Shown: positions 11,216 through 24,317, counted from the stretch's first letter. The stretch is 64,000 nucleotides of DNA from Straminergon stramineum (GCA_963920665.1 OY987271.1:12279350-12343349); one strand, 5' to 3'. The notes: generated by a model not told the origin, from the sequence alone. Numbers and translations are program-made.

Positions 11216-11732
11216 TAACATCCTTTCTGAATTTTGTCCATCCTTGTCATATGTGTCAAATATGAAAATGTGCTATAGATGTAGAGTAAGTGTAATGAAA
11301 GGTATGCAAGATGTTTAGAAATTGTGTAGTGCATCACAATAGACAAGGCATTGAAGTGGTAGTAGAGTAGGTGTGTAGTAGTCTGAGACATTTTGAACTC
11401 ATTCTGTAGTCCTAGGTAGTCATTTTGCAGTCTTCAGAAGTCATTTTGCAGTCTTAGGAAGTCATATTGAAGTGACAATGAAGAAGCAAAATTGTTGTCT
11501 ATGTAAAGGGGAAACGGGACTTAATGATTGCCTTTGGCTCATTAAAATACCTTCATGTAAGTATGTTGGAACCTCTAAATGTTAATTTTCAATCACTTTA
11601 ACTATTCGGAAGTAGTATATAGATAATGACAAAAATGGATAGAAATTATTGCTTCCATACTAGTAGGAATTTAAATGAACCTTAAAGTTTACCCTAACTA
11701 AGAAAATAATATACACCGACAAAGCAAAGAGG

Positions 11733-12060
11733 CTATTCAAAATGCATGATTTCAAAGAAAATGAAAAAATAACTTTTTTTTAAAGATAAACAAAGAATAG
11801 AGAATTTAGAAAGATAAAAAAGCTCCAAAGAAATGAAGATGACAAGAGAAAAGGAAAAAAGGAAGAAAAATTTATAAGAAGTAAAAGAAAAAAAGCTTAA
11901 AGAATATAAAATACCAAAAAGGGAGAAATAATAATAATTTTTTAAAATAAGTTGAAGAAAATTACAATTAATGAAATAGATAAGTGAAGAATTAAAAAAA
12001 AGAGGATAAAACAAAAGAAAAGGGAGAAGAAGAGAAAAACAAGGGTAGTGGTTAGCTTGG
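11733..12060. repeat. Purine-rich low-complexity tract in CACTA 1
   Basis: The plus strand is dominated by A and G (AAAGAAAAAAAGG-type words). The minus strand therefore shows a Phe/Leu/Ser-rich open frame of 114 codons. The frame reflects composition and is not a gene call. Confidence 0.6.
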
Positions 12061-12702
12061 GCCTTGGGGTACCTCAAAAGGTTGTCTTAACTACAATGTT
12101 AGTCCACTCCCATATGTTAAACGACCTCATCTTTTAAATATAATAAAGTATAATTTTACAAAATGAGGTTTTAACTACCTAGATTGATAATGTATCAAGA
12201 AAAAAAATTCATCTCAATCAAAAAATTTTAAAAACTTTTAATAAATTTTTTAGTTGAAAAAATAAGTTTCGTCTTATGTACATAAAATCTTCAATAACAG
12301 GCATTTGGAATATCAAATAATTTTATTTTTATATGATTTTTGGATGTGACTTATATTTAGTGGTTCAATACATAAAAGAATTAATTTTTTCAATGAAAAT
12401 TTAATAATTGTGCATTATGATGCCTACAAATCTCCAAATTTTAGCATTTTTTCCCACTTCTATGAATAGGTCCAAAAATTTTTAATTTAAAAAAAAACTC
12501 ATTAGGAATATACATTTTGATCCCATTGAGGTGCAAGAATTTTTTTTTCATGTTAATTAGGGTCTTCTTAATTGATCAAAATGAATGAATTAGACAAACT
12601 TTGGAGGTTTTAGACCAAAATCACCTAATTGGCTAATTAGTGTATCCAAAAAGTGATACCCCAAGTTGACCATTGCCCATAAGATTAAAAAAAAAAAAGA
12701 TG

Positions 12703-12760
12703 TATATATATATATATATTTTTTTTTTTATTTTTATTTTTTTTTATAATTTTATAATTT
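12703..12760. repeat. TA microsatellite and T-rich tract
   Basis: A (TA)n run of about 17 bases is followed by long T tracts broken by single A bases. It lies inside CACTA 1 and is simple-sequence DNA. Confidence 0.85.
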
Positions 12761-13302
12761 TTTTAAATTAAGAAGAAATAAAAAAGATAATAAAAAATAA
12801 TAGAGAAAGAAGAAGCATTTTTGTATGCATCATTTTCCTAATTTGTGATGAATGACTTCAAATCCCAAGTGAAACACACTTGGAATTTCTTGTTACTACC
12901 AACCCCTAATTGCCATGTGTGCACTTGCTTGTGAAAAGGATATTTAGTCCTTCAACTCTGTTGCATGTCCAAGTATCCCTTAAGTCATCTTGTAGTCGCG
13001 CCAAAGTCAAGGTAAGTTACAGTCTATGACAACTACAAACTCGTTCACGACTACGTGTCCACAATGGAATTCTGTCTTGCCACATTAAAACGTCTCTAAC
13101 GCTGTGAACAGAATGAGGTGGATGAAATTGCCCCCTTGTCAATGGGGTCATCCTGCAGTTGCAAACACGACTGCACCTTGACTTGAATGCTATAGACACA
13201 CCCACGATGGTGCAATTAGGGAGTTGTAGTCACTCTGAAGTCACATTTTCCATAGAGTCATTCTTTTGCAGTCACATATTTGGCCATTTTCTTGTAGTGA
13301 TA

Positions 13303-15994
13303 GAAGTACGCCACTTCGAATACAAATTACACCTAAGTTCCTACATTCCAACAAATGTTATAGAATTGAAAAAGTGCAAGATTACATAGACCGCAAAGAT
13401 GAAGTGCCCATGTTCTATGATTGTTGAAAATTTTATATGCTACAATCATGATGTAGAATCATAACTAATAGAAGCAAGTTAGAATTTAGCATGGAACATC
13501 ACTAGAAACACCTCCTACTTGCATATTAGATGCGAAGAGTCAAATTGAAACATGGTGTTGTAGAAAATGTTGGTAGTAGGTAATAGAAAACTTGCTAATT
13601 CATTATCATTGATTTTTGAATGTTGTTGTTCTTCAATCAAGAAAGGATTTCACTTGTCGTACTATCATTATCAACAATGCTCTCAAATGTTCATGAAGCA
13701 TTTAGATTTGCTCGAGTATTACAGTGATGCATGGGTTGATGCAATTGAGAAACAAAAAATCTAAATATCAACTTGTAGGAGTTGATCTCCATGACTTTGG
13801 GTTTCGACATGACACTACTATTCTTCCTCTTTGAATTGAAGAATCACCCTACAAAAGAGGTGGCACAATTTGAAGCTGAATACTGGGAAATGAAATCCTT
13901 GAAAGTCTTCTATGGTCTAAAAGAGGGCAAGCATGCCTTCTAGAGCAAAAACTAGATCAAAGGGAGCATAGTTGTTCCATCAAATCCATTTTGGGGTTTT
14001 AGCATTGTATTGTCCATTTGATGTTGAATGTCGTATATGACAAGTGTCATGTATGCATGACATTTTTATCTAATAAAGCCTTAATTTAACAACAAAGATA
14101 ATTTGAAATCTCACTTTAATTATGACCCAAAATTTTAAATGCAATAAGTGTTAATTAAACTAAGGCACTTCAATAAAATGAAACTTTTATATGTTAAGAT
14201 TGAAAATAAAGAGTATTTCTTTTGAAAGTAAACTTGAAAATGGACTTTATTAGATGGACAAGGGGGTCTATCAAATGTGTTTGATGTTGCATTGTGGATT
14301 GGTTAGAACAAACAACCGTGAAAGGGAGCTACAAATAAAGTTTTTTTGGAATCAAGGAATAAAGATTTGTCATTATTTTACTCTGATGATTTGGTCAACA
14401 ACATGAAAGGAAAGAATTAGAGGATGGTCGGCTCCAACGAAGGATAGTAGGTCCCTCATGAATACATTAATGAATTTGTAGGTCATATGGTTAGCTTTGC
14501 TGAATCTCCTTTCCCCGTCTTAGCAGGATTTGCTCCTTTTTTTGACAAGTTAGAGTATTGGGGCTTCATGATAATGACTCTCTTATTATCAAACCAGCTT
14601 GTTTCTTTCCCATTGATAGGTGGCATGGAACGTCATTAGATCAAGCCTTGATGCTTGTGGTGAAGGTACTATGATTTTGGAGTATTTTTTTGAAGAAAAG
14701 GGTGCTAGAGAGGGTGATTTCTTGATGTCTAATAATCTCCTTGGAAGAGTGTACGGAGTCCATATGGTGAGTTATAATATGCTTATGAGTATTGCATTGC
14801 CTTCATGCCAATCCACACTATATAGAAAATTTCGTTAAAATGGTGGTATTCCATACTCCATTTTTCCATTCATTTTTGGGAAGGTTTAGATTTCGGACCG
14901 CATGGTCTAAATGTGAAAGTGCTAAGTTTGTAGAATACCGCCTTTCTAATGAAGTATCTATTATCTGTTGTGTCTAGATTGATTATATTGAAGGATAATG
15001 AGGTTTTGTTGGTTTCTTACTATTCAATGTTTTTGATGCATAGAGAATATTTGATTTCAACGTCAGGTTTTGATTGAATTGGGAACCTATGGAATAAACA
15101 TTGTACTAAATAATCTATCATTCAATATCCATCAAAGGAGTTTACAACTTTACATATGAAGCTATGAAGTTGATAGAGGGCGAAGGAGCCTTTGTAGCCA
15201 TAGGAGACCTATGCTATGAAAATAAAGACCGCCAGTTGAAGAAATTTGGAGCAAAGGTTGAATTCTTATTTCCCGATGGATTCTTGTTTCCCGACGGACA
15301 TCGCATTCTTGTTTCTTGATAGATGTGAGCTACACAAGTATCGGGATGCCATTGGAGCGAATCTTTTGAAAAGCGCTAAGCTGCCTTGAAGCGAGGGTTC
15401 AACTCTTAGGCTTCTATTCACATTGCAGTCCATTGTGAAACAAATGATACCAACAAAAAGCACACAATCCTTTGTCTCGCTGAATAGGATCGCATTGATA
15501 TGCCTCCAAGTAGTTCAACACCACTTGTTAATTTTGATGCTATACTTTCTGCAAAGAATGATTGTTGTCAAGAGTAAAATTGAGTGGCACTCACACATGA
15601 TCGTCTTGAGCGCATGCGGCTCTAGAAAAGGAGAGGTGCGTTTTGAATTTGTTTTGATTCAATCTGGTTTTGTTGAAATCATGATAGATTACTCTAACTA
15701 GTTGTAAATTATTCTATGATTTTGCACAAGCTTTTATTTTCACTACGTTCAAATTCTAGGTCTAGATCTTGTAGTGGAACACCTTCTAGTCTAACTTTCG
15801 GTCACCGATTTCATGGAATCTAACTTGGACATGTTTGATCTATGGAATTCTTCGGTAGATAAAATCCGAGGGCGTGCTTAACCTCACCCCCGCTTTCATG
15901 GTGGCTAGAGTTCCTTACTCGGTAGTGTCCGAATGGAAAGTTGAGGATGATTCTACAGTTCAACTTATGACACTCTTCTACCAACGCATGTAAC
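13303..15994. other. No certain gene; scattered coding-like fragments interrupted by CACTA 2
   Basis: Between the two CACTA elements are short open stretches that read as ordinary protein but match no family I recognise: 13567-13764 (65 codons), a stretch around 13825-13938, 14620-14838 (72 codons) and a frame around 15150-15320 containing GEGAFVAIGDLCYENKD. They lie in different frames separated by stops. This could be a decayed coding sequence or element cut by CACTA 2. Nothing supports a working gene. Confidence 0.35.
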
Positions 15995-16019
15995 AAGCAC
16001 TACAACAAAATGGGTGTTT

Positions 16020-16900
16020 TATGATTGCAAAAAATGACTGCAATGAGTCGTAAAATCTCAAAATATGACTTAGACAGAAAACACTATAGATGACGCGCGA
16101 TATGACTGGGTCTAGTCATTACCGACTAGTCAAATTTTTCATGAGTCATATTTGCAGTCATTTGTATTGGGGGTATACTTAGCCGTATATTGCCTATGTG
16201 GCGTATATGTTGACTATCCTTGGAGTCTTGACTTTTCCTTGAACTGCCTAGGCAAAAGAAAAAAAGTCTACGTGGCATATGACTCTATGTAGTCATATTT
16301 TTGGCTGACGTGGAATATGACTATGTTGAGTCATATTTTGGATCATGTGGCATATGACTCTGTGTAGTCATATTTTTTATTAACGTGGAATACGACTTCT
16401 ATGAGTCATATTTTTGGTTGATGTGAAAAATGATTCTCATGAGTCATATTTTTTGTCGATGTGAAAAAGGACTCTCATGAATCATATTCTCTATATGTTG
16501 ATGTAAAAATGACTCTAGTGGGTCGTATTTTTTGTTGATGTGGAATATGACCTTCATGAGTTATATTTTTGGTTGATGTGAAAAATGACTTTCATGAGTC
16601 ATATTTTTTGTGATTATGAAAAATGATTTTTATGAGTCATATGCTCTACATGTTGATGTAAAAATGACTCTAGAAAGTCATAATTTTTTCTTGATGTGGA
16701 ATACGACCTTCATGAGTCACAATTTTATTGATGTGAAATATGACTAATGTAAGTCATATTTTAGTTCATGTAGTAGTTCACATGGAATATTACTTGTAAT
16801 TTTATGATTGAATGTAGTCATAATTTTAAAAGTATAGAGTCACATTAATAACATGATTGTGAGCATTATATAACTACAAGTCATATTTTGGCTAAGATAT
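16020..16900. repeat. Left subterminal repeat array of CACTA 2
   Basis: There are many near-copies of a ~35-60-bp unit: ATGACT...(C/T)ATGAGTCATATTTTT..GATGTG(A/G)AAA. The palindromic core TGACTC/GAGTCA recurs throughout. In En/Spm such arrays bind the element's DNA-binding protein and are needed for excision; here the role is inferred from position and motif density. Confidence 0.8.
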
Positions 16901-17339
16901 ATTATAAAATATGACTCAAGCAAGTAATATTTGTAATTGGGGTGACTTGAGGTTTATAGTAGCTTTTGTTATAAACTACAATCATATTCCATACATTCTA
17001 AATCAACTTGAGGCATTGCAATCATGCATCAACATGGTTTAGCAGCTAAATAAATGACTCCATCAAAGAAAAATTGTGTACATATGATTTTTGAAATGCA
17101 TAAGAGACAATCATATTAAAGAGAAAAAATGCCATAAAAAATGTGACTCTTTTCAATGGCATTTAATAGTCACTAACACAAAACATATGACAATGGCATT
17201 CTATAAGTGTATATTCCTATAAGCTCTAGGACCTATATTTCTTACTGAAATTTGAAGAAGTTGCCTCTTAAGTGTTGTAAGTAGCCTCCGATAACTTCAA
17301 TCCAGCTTTAAGTGCCTACATATACAATGAAGGAGATTA

Positions 17340-18340
17340 ATTTTTAGTGAATGAACAATATAGCTCAACCTTCAAAGATTTAAGGCAATAAAAAATATGA
17401 AGCACAAGTTTAAAGTAAGAAAAATTCATAACTACTATATCTTTAGAAAATATAAATAAATAAGAAGAAATAACAACAATAGTGATAAAAGAAACAAAAA
17501 CTAGAAGGTGGCAAGTGTTAAGAGGTAATAATAAACAAGAAGAAGTAAGAATTAAGGTGCTACAAAACAAAACAAGAGACACAACTTAAGATGCAATAAA
17601 ATACAATAAAATGCAACAAATAACAAGAGAAAATAAGAACTAAAAGGCAACAGGAAGCAACAAAAAATATGATTTAAGATGCAATAAATAACAAGAAGAA
17701 GAAAGAACTAAGATGCATCAAGAAGCAACAAAAAACACAATTTAAGATGCAATCAAATGCAATAAATAACAAGAAAAAACAATAATTAAAAAAAACAAGA
17801 AACACAAGTTAAAATGAATCAAAAAGAAATTAAAAGTAACAATTAAGAAGCAACAAAAGACAAGAAATAGGAAGCAAAAATTAAGATGGAACAAGAAAAA
17901 ACTAGAAGCAATAATCAAGAACTAAGAAGCAAAAAAAGTAGAAACTAAGAAGCAAGAATTATGATGTAACAAGAAGAAACTACAAACAAGAATCAAGAAC
18001 TAAGAAACAAAAAAAGTAGGAACTAAGAAGCAAGAATTAAGAAGTAACAAGAAGAAACTACAAACAAGAATCAAGAACTAGGAAGCAAGAATTAAGAGAT
18101 AATAAGAAGAAATTAGAAGCAAAGATCAAAAACTAAAAACCAAAGATCAAGAACTAAGAAGCAACAAAAAGTAAGAACTACGAAGCAAGAATTAAGAGGT
18201 AACAAGAAGAAACTAGAAACAAAGATCAAGAACTAAAAAGAAACAAAAAGTAACGACTAGGAGGCAAGAAGAACCAAGAGCTAGAAAACAACAAGAAACA
18301 AAACGTAAGAGGCAATAAAAAACAAAGAAGAAAAAGAAAA
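17340..18340. repeat. Purine-rich degenerate tandem repeats inside CACTA 2
   Basis: About 1 kb is built from variants of AAGAACTAAGAAGCAAC and AATTAAGA(G/A)GTAACAAGAAGAAAC. One unit of roughly 60-65 bp is discernible between 17925 and 18250. The tract is nearly free of C and T on the plus strand. It encodes nothing recognisable. Confidence 0.65.
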
Positions 18341-20874
18341 TGAAGAAGAAGAAATGGCAGCTAGGGTTTCAAAATGCTAAATTAGTGGCGGCTACATAGA
18401 AGTGGCAGTTAGGGTTTTAAAACCCTAGTCATACACATGACTTGCTCTAGTCATGCAACTTGACGTAGTCATATGAGTCACTAAATATGACTATACTAAG
18501 TAATTAAGTTATTTTAACAACAAAATTTGTTACAAAGTGGATGTATGTTGCAATACAACTCTACAAAATGTGTAAAGGGAAGTTACAAGGCCTTAAGCAT
18601 CTATAGTTATAGCAAAAAAAAGTCATACATGAATCAAAGTATCTACGTCCATGCACTAAGTATATAAGAGCAAAAGTATTTTATAGAGGCAATATTGAAA
18701 AACATCTTTGAATTTTGTAAAAGGGATTATGTTTTTATACTCTATATCCTTGTAGAAACATTCAAACAACCATCTTTTAATTGCAATTCAACCATGTATA
18801 TCACAGTGAGCCTCAATTTTCATATAAATAATTCTATAACTTCTAAACAACCCTATAGAGATTCTTTATAAATACAGCTTATATGACATTACGGAGAACC
18901 TTTTTAAAAAAGAAACAAACTTCAATATATGATATATATGAGTGTTTTATCTATATCCTTGAGATAAAATAAACACAACTATATTTTTTGTTGTTGGACT
19001 TTAAATCCTAAGTTGGATATTTAAATATTGTTCAATGGATATTCTAAGCAATGAACAATTTTTTCTAATGATAAACTGTAAGTGATTCACATCTAAACTA
19101 AAACACACTCAAACTATAAAAGTCAAAGGTTTTAGATGGTTTTGACCAATCACAGTCAAAAGTCTAGACTTCCAAATCCTAGTTGAGAAATTTTAAAGTT
19201 TTTTAATTTAAGTTGTAGAACGTTGTAGGCTTATTCTAAAATCGTAAAGATATTTATAAGGAAATGTTTTTAACAAAAAAATATAGATGGATGAAGGTTT
19301 GTTTTTAATTTATCCTTCAAGATTTTATCCAACATTTTCTCTTAGCCTATAATTTTAAATTCATTTGTACTTTCAAAATTGAATTCTAAATGTCACTAAA
19401 TTTCAACTTTCCTTTTTTACTTGAATTAGATGAACTTTGGTATTTTTTTATCCAAAACTAATGCTATAGATTATCCAATTTCATCGTACTCTATCTTCCA
19501 TAGTTTTTCTCTATTTTTTCAAGTGTAATATGTTACTGGAATCCTCTACAAATTAATGAAGTATTCTTGAATTCCAAATTGGATTTAATAAATTCTTAGA
19601 GGTTTCATTTAAACACCTAATTTCTAGCACAACTATAGTTTCTACAAGAAGAGAATAAACTAAGTGCCAAATTTAAGGACATGCCTTGAAATTTGTTTCC
19701 ACAACATCCCTATTCTTCAACATGTATATTGTAATTGTATCATGAATTCTGCTTTAATCCATTTTTGTTACATTTTTTGTGTTTTTGGATACAACTTAAA
19801 TAACAACTTTTACAACAAAGAGTATAAATTAGATATATGATCTCATTCTTTTCTTTCAACCTATTTCTTTCAACTTCCCCCTCTTGACTTTCTCCAAATT
19901 ATTTTCAACATTTTTTGTTTTTTTCCTTCATTTTTTGAAATGGTTTAGAATTGCAATCTTTGACTTCTACTACTATTAATTGATTTCTAATTACTCTAAG
20001 AATCAAACAATTGTAACGACATCAACCTCGTAAGTGATAACTAAATATCTACTTAAGACTTGAAAAATTCATTTGATCAACTACGTGTATTATAATCAAC
20101 AATCTTTGTTTAATACATAGTCAAATCCTTACAAGGAGGTCATATTAATCTCCTAACCATGTCCAAAGCTTGGAGTAGCAACTTGAACCTACGCTTCTTC
20201 TTCAAACACTTAGAGACTCTCAATACAAATCGCTCTCCTCACTTACTCTTGCTCCATGACCACTCGAGCATGAATTTTTCTCACATTGTTCTTTCTTCTC
20301 TTTGGATTAGATTTTTTCCAATCTTCAAGTAATTTTTCTAAACTCTATAGCCTTCAATCTACATTACTAGTTTAAATGCATTAGATTTCGCTTCGCATTA
20401 GCCATCACAATCACTTAACATAATTAGCTAGCTCCACAGCAAATTCCAATAATGAATCAAGGCAGGCCCGATTTCTATCTTGGATTCTCAAGCTTAGTCC
20501 TACCTTGGTGCTTTGGTTTGTCCATAGACTTTTATTCCTCTCTAATTTTTTCTTGAATACTCAAATAAAAATTGATTATCTCCTATTATTAATTGTTTTA
20601 TTCCTCTCTATTCCTTTTCTAATTCCTACAAAAATTTAAAATATATTAATTAAAATATAAACATGTGCCATCCGAAATTATTTGGACATTAATTCTGTAA
20701 TAGACACATTATACAAAAGAAAATAATTTTTTTTAATAGGTATTAAACAAAGTCATCCCAAGGAATGGCCTCTAGGGACAAAATATAGAAGACCCATCCT
20801 ACATTGCCAACCTTTTCCTTAGGCTCCCACCAAAGAAACAAAAAACAACTACCAAAGAAATGTGTCTACAAAAT

Positions 20875-21660
20875 ATAATTGACTCAAAAATACGACTGCA
20901 AAATATGACTGAAGTGAAATTATGACTAGCAAATATGATTTAGTACTCTCCAAATATATTTCCTGTACAAATTTTCTTCAAGATGCCTAAAAGAAAAAAA
21001 ATGTGACTATCATAAAAATATGACTGCAAAATATGATTGATGCAAAAATATGACTAATAATTATGACTACAAAATATGACTGATGCAAAAATATGACTAA
21101 TAAATATGATTGATTCAAAAATATGACTAATAAATATGACTGACTCAAAAATATGACTAAAGTGAAATTATGATTAGCAAATATGATTTAGCACTCTCCA
21201 AATACAATCCCCGCCCAAATTTTCTTCAAACTACCCAAAAGAAAAAAAATGTGACTATTATAAAAATATGACTATAAAATATGATTGACTCAAAAATATG
21301 ACTATAAAATATGACTGACTCAAAAATATGACTGCAAAATATGACTAAAGTAAAATTATGACTAGCAAATATGATTTAGCACTCTCCAAATATATTTCCC
21401 GCCCAAATTTTCTTCAAGCTGCCCAAAAGAAAAAAAATGTAACTATTATAAAAATATAACTATAAAATATGACTGACTCAAAAATATGACTGCAAAATGT
21501 GACTAAAGTGAAATTATGACTAACAAATATGATTTAGCACTCTCCAAATATATTTCCCGCCCAAATTTTCTTCAAGTTGCCCAAAAGAAAAAAATGTGAC
21601 TATCATAAAAATATGACTACAAAATCTAACTAATGCAAAAATATGACTAATAAATATGAC
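20875..21660. repeat. Right subterminal repeat array of CACTA 2 with ~190-bp higher-order unit
   Basis: Short units AAATATGACT(G/A) repeat every 10-25 bp. They are organised into four longer repeats, each containing TTTAG(C/T)ACTCTCCAAATA and CCCAAATTTTCTTCAA (starting near 20940, 21187, 21377 and 21533). Spacing is about 155-245 bp because the number of short units varies. This is a clear higher-order tandem structure. Confidence 0.8.
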
Positions 21661-21891
21661 TGTGCGTTCCCCAAACATGTTCCCTATGAAGCTTTATGAA
21701 GTATTTTGGAGTTCCCAATGAACATATACTATACGCCCACAACATACAAGGCCAAAACATGACTAGCAGTTATATTTGTAGTCATATTTTTTTTCAAAGA
21801 GTTGGCCTCCAAAAATATGACTGTGAATAGTCGCTAGTCATCCTCAGTCATATTTTTGTAGTTATAAAACACTTGTTTTCTTGTAGTGAAG

Positions 21892-22981
21892 GGCTGGATG
21901 TGATGACTGTCATGCGATCCTCAATGCAGGAGATGTTGGACAATGGATATAGCATCAAGTAGTGGGCCCCTTTCATGGTATGGGGTCTTTCCACCGTTTG
22001 CCTACCTGATGAATTACTTTCGAAGGATGGAGGGATTGGGCTTCTAGGAAGGGGAGAAGAGCTTATTCACTTTGGCAAGTGCATCACTCACTACTTCCAT
22101 ACTATCCTATTAACCCAATTGCTTTGTTGGCCTTAAGTAGACAACGTAACAAAGGTGCACATGTAATCCATTGGTGAGCTTAGTAATATCTCTTGAAGCA
22201 TGTGATTGTGATTCGTACTAGTAAGAAGCTAATTGTGTGTTTCATGTTCAACCATGTACAAAACTTGTTACTTGAAGGTACTCGGATGTTGTTTTTCCTT
22301 TGAAGAAAAGTTTGAAGCTGTGGAAGGCCAAAAAAAGTCCTCCCAATAATGATCTCATTCGGTGCTTCTCATGGATAATTGACTGTGAGGAGTGTAATTA
22401 TCAATTAGCTCAGTCGAAAGAACCAAAATGCTATTCATATGTTGTTCAGCATACTGATTTCAAGTGGGTAACCATGAGCTGCCATGATAAATTTAAGGCA
22501 AATGAATGTCAGCATCTAATGTCTACAACAAGGTTGTCATATTGAACAGATAGACCGCCCGTTCGTCCATCCAATTCGCCCATCCGGTAGAGGCTCTGCT
22601 CGTCCAGTGTGGTCAATATATAGTTGATTTTTTGGTAAGGTAAAAAGAAGCTAATGTGGATTTACCTTGCTGCCACCTAGGACGTTGGGCGGGGACGGAA
22701 GACAAGGCGCGGACAAAATCATGGATGGGGGTGGATGCAATTTAGTCGAGGCAAGGACAGAATGCATTGAATAACCCTTGAATAACTAAAAACGTATTTT
22801 TAATTGTTAAAACATCATGTCCAAGCTGAAATTAGCCTATTACATTGTATTCAACTATATATCAATCTCGTTTTTCAATACCTTTTTTTTTATGAAACAC
22901 ATAGACAAATTCCATTGAAAAAAGAAAAAGTACACAAAACCAAAAGAACAAGTCCCCAACAATTTTTTTTTAATTATTTCA
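21892..22981. other. Right flank of CACTA 2, no certain gene
   Basis: This continues the sequence broken by CACTA 2. An 81-codon open frame at 22300-22545 contains several Cys and Trp residues (CEECNY, FKWVTMSCHDKFKANEC) but fits no family I know and has no splice or promoter support. From 22550 to 22980 nothing is recognised. Confidence 0.35.
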
Positions 22982-22985
22982 TTAA

Positions 22986-24313
22986 CCCCTAAAGGACCAT
23001 TGTTCCCTTGAGGAACAAAATAGATTTCGGGTAGGTTCCTATAACCTCAATTTTTAGTTAAACTTTGCAAAACTTTTTCATAAGATAGAAAAACTGATTA
23101 GCCTCGTGGGAATATAATTTTTCTTTCAATTGGTGCTTGGGAGCAAAAGTTATGCCATCTTAAACATAATTTTCATGTCATTGGGCGAAAAAATAAATCC
23201 ACAAAAACTTGAAATTTAATTTTTTTAATTTTTTTCTCTCTTATAGATTATATTTTTGTCTATATGTGAAGCTTTGATTCATTCCATTTGGATTAGTAAT
23301 GTGAAAGTTATGAACAATCTTGTTTTGGGGGCAATATGAGCATCTTCTTGAAAAAATTACTTTGAATGCTAATATCTTCCAATCTAGACGGTCCTTGGAC
23401 CTTTAGGGGATAAATTGAGATCCACTTTCTATTTTTTTGAACCAACCGCAACCTAACCTCTAAACAAATGAAGCCCTAGAGTCCAAACTGAGTTTTTTTT
23501 AATACTTTGAATTCTCAATTGTGTAGTGCTTTCAGAAAAATTACTCCGTAATTTTTATTTTGTTTTTTTGGAAGCACTAGGCCAAGCAAAACCCAAATTT
23601 CAAATTGTTTTGAGAAAATTTGTAATTGTTACCAATCTTGTTGTAGGAATTGAAAATGAATAGGTAAAAATAGCTCAAGAAATTCTAATTATTAGAATTC
23701 TTGTTGAAAGTACCAATGGAAATTAGTGTTCAAATTTTTGAATTGGTTCTTTATAGTTTATACATTAAAGAAGCACAACAAAGAGATTGAAGTCAAATTT
23801 GGCTATGAAGTCAAGTTTCTCCTTTTATTTAATTGATGTATAATTTTTTTTTAATTTTTTGCAAGTGGGAATACGTATTTTCTATGTATTTTTCTTTTTT
23901 CAGAATTTTTGATGAAAAGATCAAATTATTGTGAAATTCCGAATGTAAATGTGGAAATATAATTATATTAGTTGGAATATATATTGAAATAGTCTCTTAT
24001 TTTTACCATAAATTAAGATTCAAATGAAAATATTGAATTTGTAATAGAAATGGAAAATCAATTTCAGAAGGAAAAAATATAAATTAAAAACATAACATGA
24101 TGTGCTTTTTGAATTTTAATACATTCACATTGAACTTGCAATTGCATTCTTGTAAGAACTCTTTCATTTGAATTTTGAAGATGAAGTATAAAGAGAACTT
24201 GTTAAGCTTTAAAATTCTAAGTTTCAATCTAGTACTAAAAACAATTGCATGAAAAGTTACAATCTTGGGTGACCAAGGCACATCCACTTTTGTAATGTAT
24301 GGACCTCTAAGGG
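22986..24313. mobile_element. TTAA-flanked CCC-ended element F1 (1328 bp, no transposase)
   Basis: The left end is CCCCTAAAGGACCAT and the right end, reversed, CCCTTAGAGGTCCAT. The tetranucleotide TTAA flanks both sides (22982-22985, 24314-24317). TTAA targets with CCC ends are the hallmark of piggyBac-type transposons, so the superfamily assignment is suggested by ends only. The interior is AT-rich with no open frame over 70 codons. A part around 23240-23360 resembles 40160-40280. Confidence 0.65.
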
Positions 24314-24317
24314 TTAA

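Larger units (their letters stand above)
10174..13299. mobile_element. CACTA (En/Spm-type) transposon 1, 3126 bp, non-autonomous
   Basis: The two ends form a perfect 31-bp inverted repeat (10174-10204 and 13269-13299) beginning CACTACAAGAAAATGGCC, the standard plant CACTA terminus. The repeat continues imperfectly inward for about 15 bp. A 3-bp target duplication ATA flanks the element (10171-10173, 13300-13302), as expected for CACTA. Subterminal zones contain many copies of ATGACT/AGTCAT in both orientations (10205-10640, 11390-11480, 13170-13290), like the transposase-binding repeats of this superfamily. The interior is AT-rich and shows no transposase. It would depend on an autonomous partner for movement. 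Confidence 0.93.
15998..21888. mobile_element. CACTA (En/Spm-type) transposon 2, 5891 bp, non-autonomous
   Basis: The left end reads CACTACAACAAAATGGGTGT and the right end, reversed, CACTACAAGAAAACAAGTGT. Both share GTGTTTTAT further in, so the inverted repeat is imperfect over about 45 bp. A 3-bp duplication AAG flanks it (15995-15997, 21889-21891). Dense subterminal arrays of ATGACT/AGTCAT motifs occupy 16020-16900 and 20875-21850. The interior has no transposase frame; the longest stretch is a purine-rich tract. It is longer and more diverged than CACTA 1. Confidence 0.92.

Noticed and set aside
11733..12077. 114-codon Phe/Leu/Ser-rich minus-strand frame
   Set aside because: It is the complement of a purine-rich low-complexity tract inside CACTA 1.
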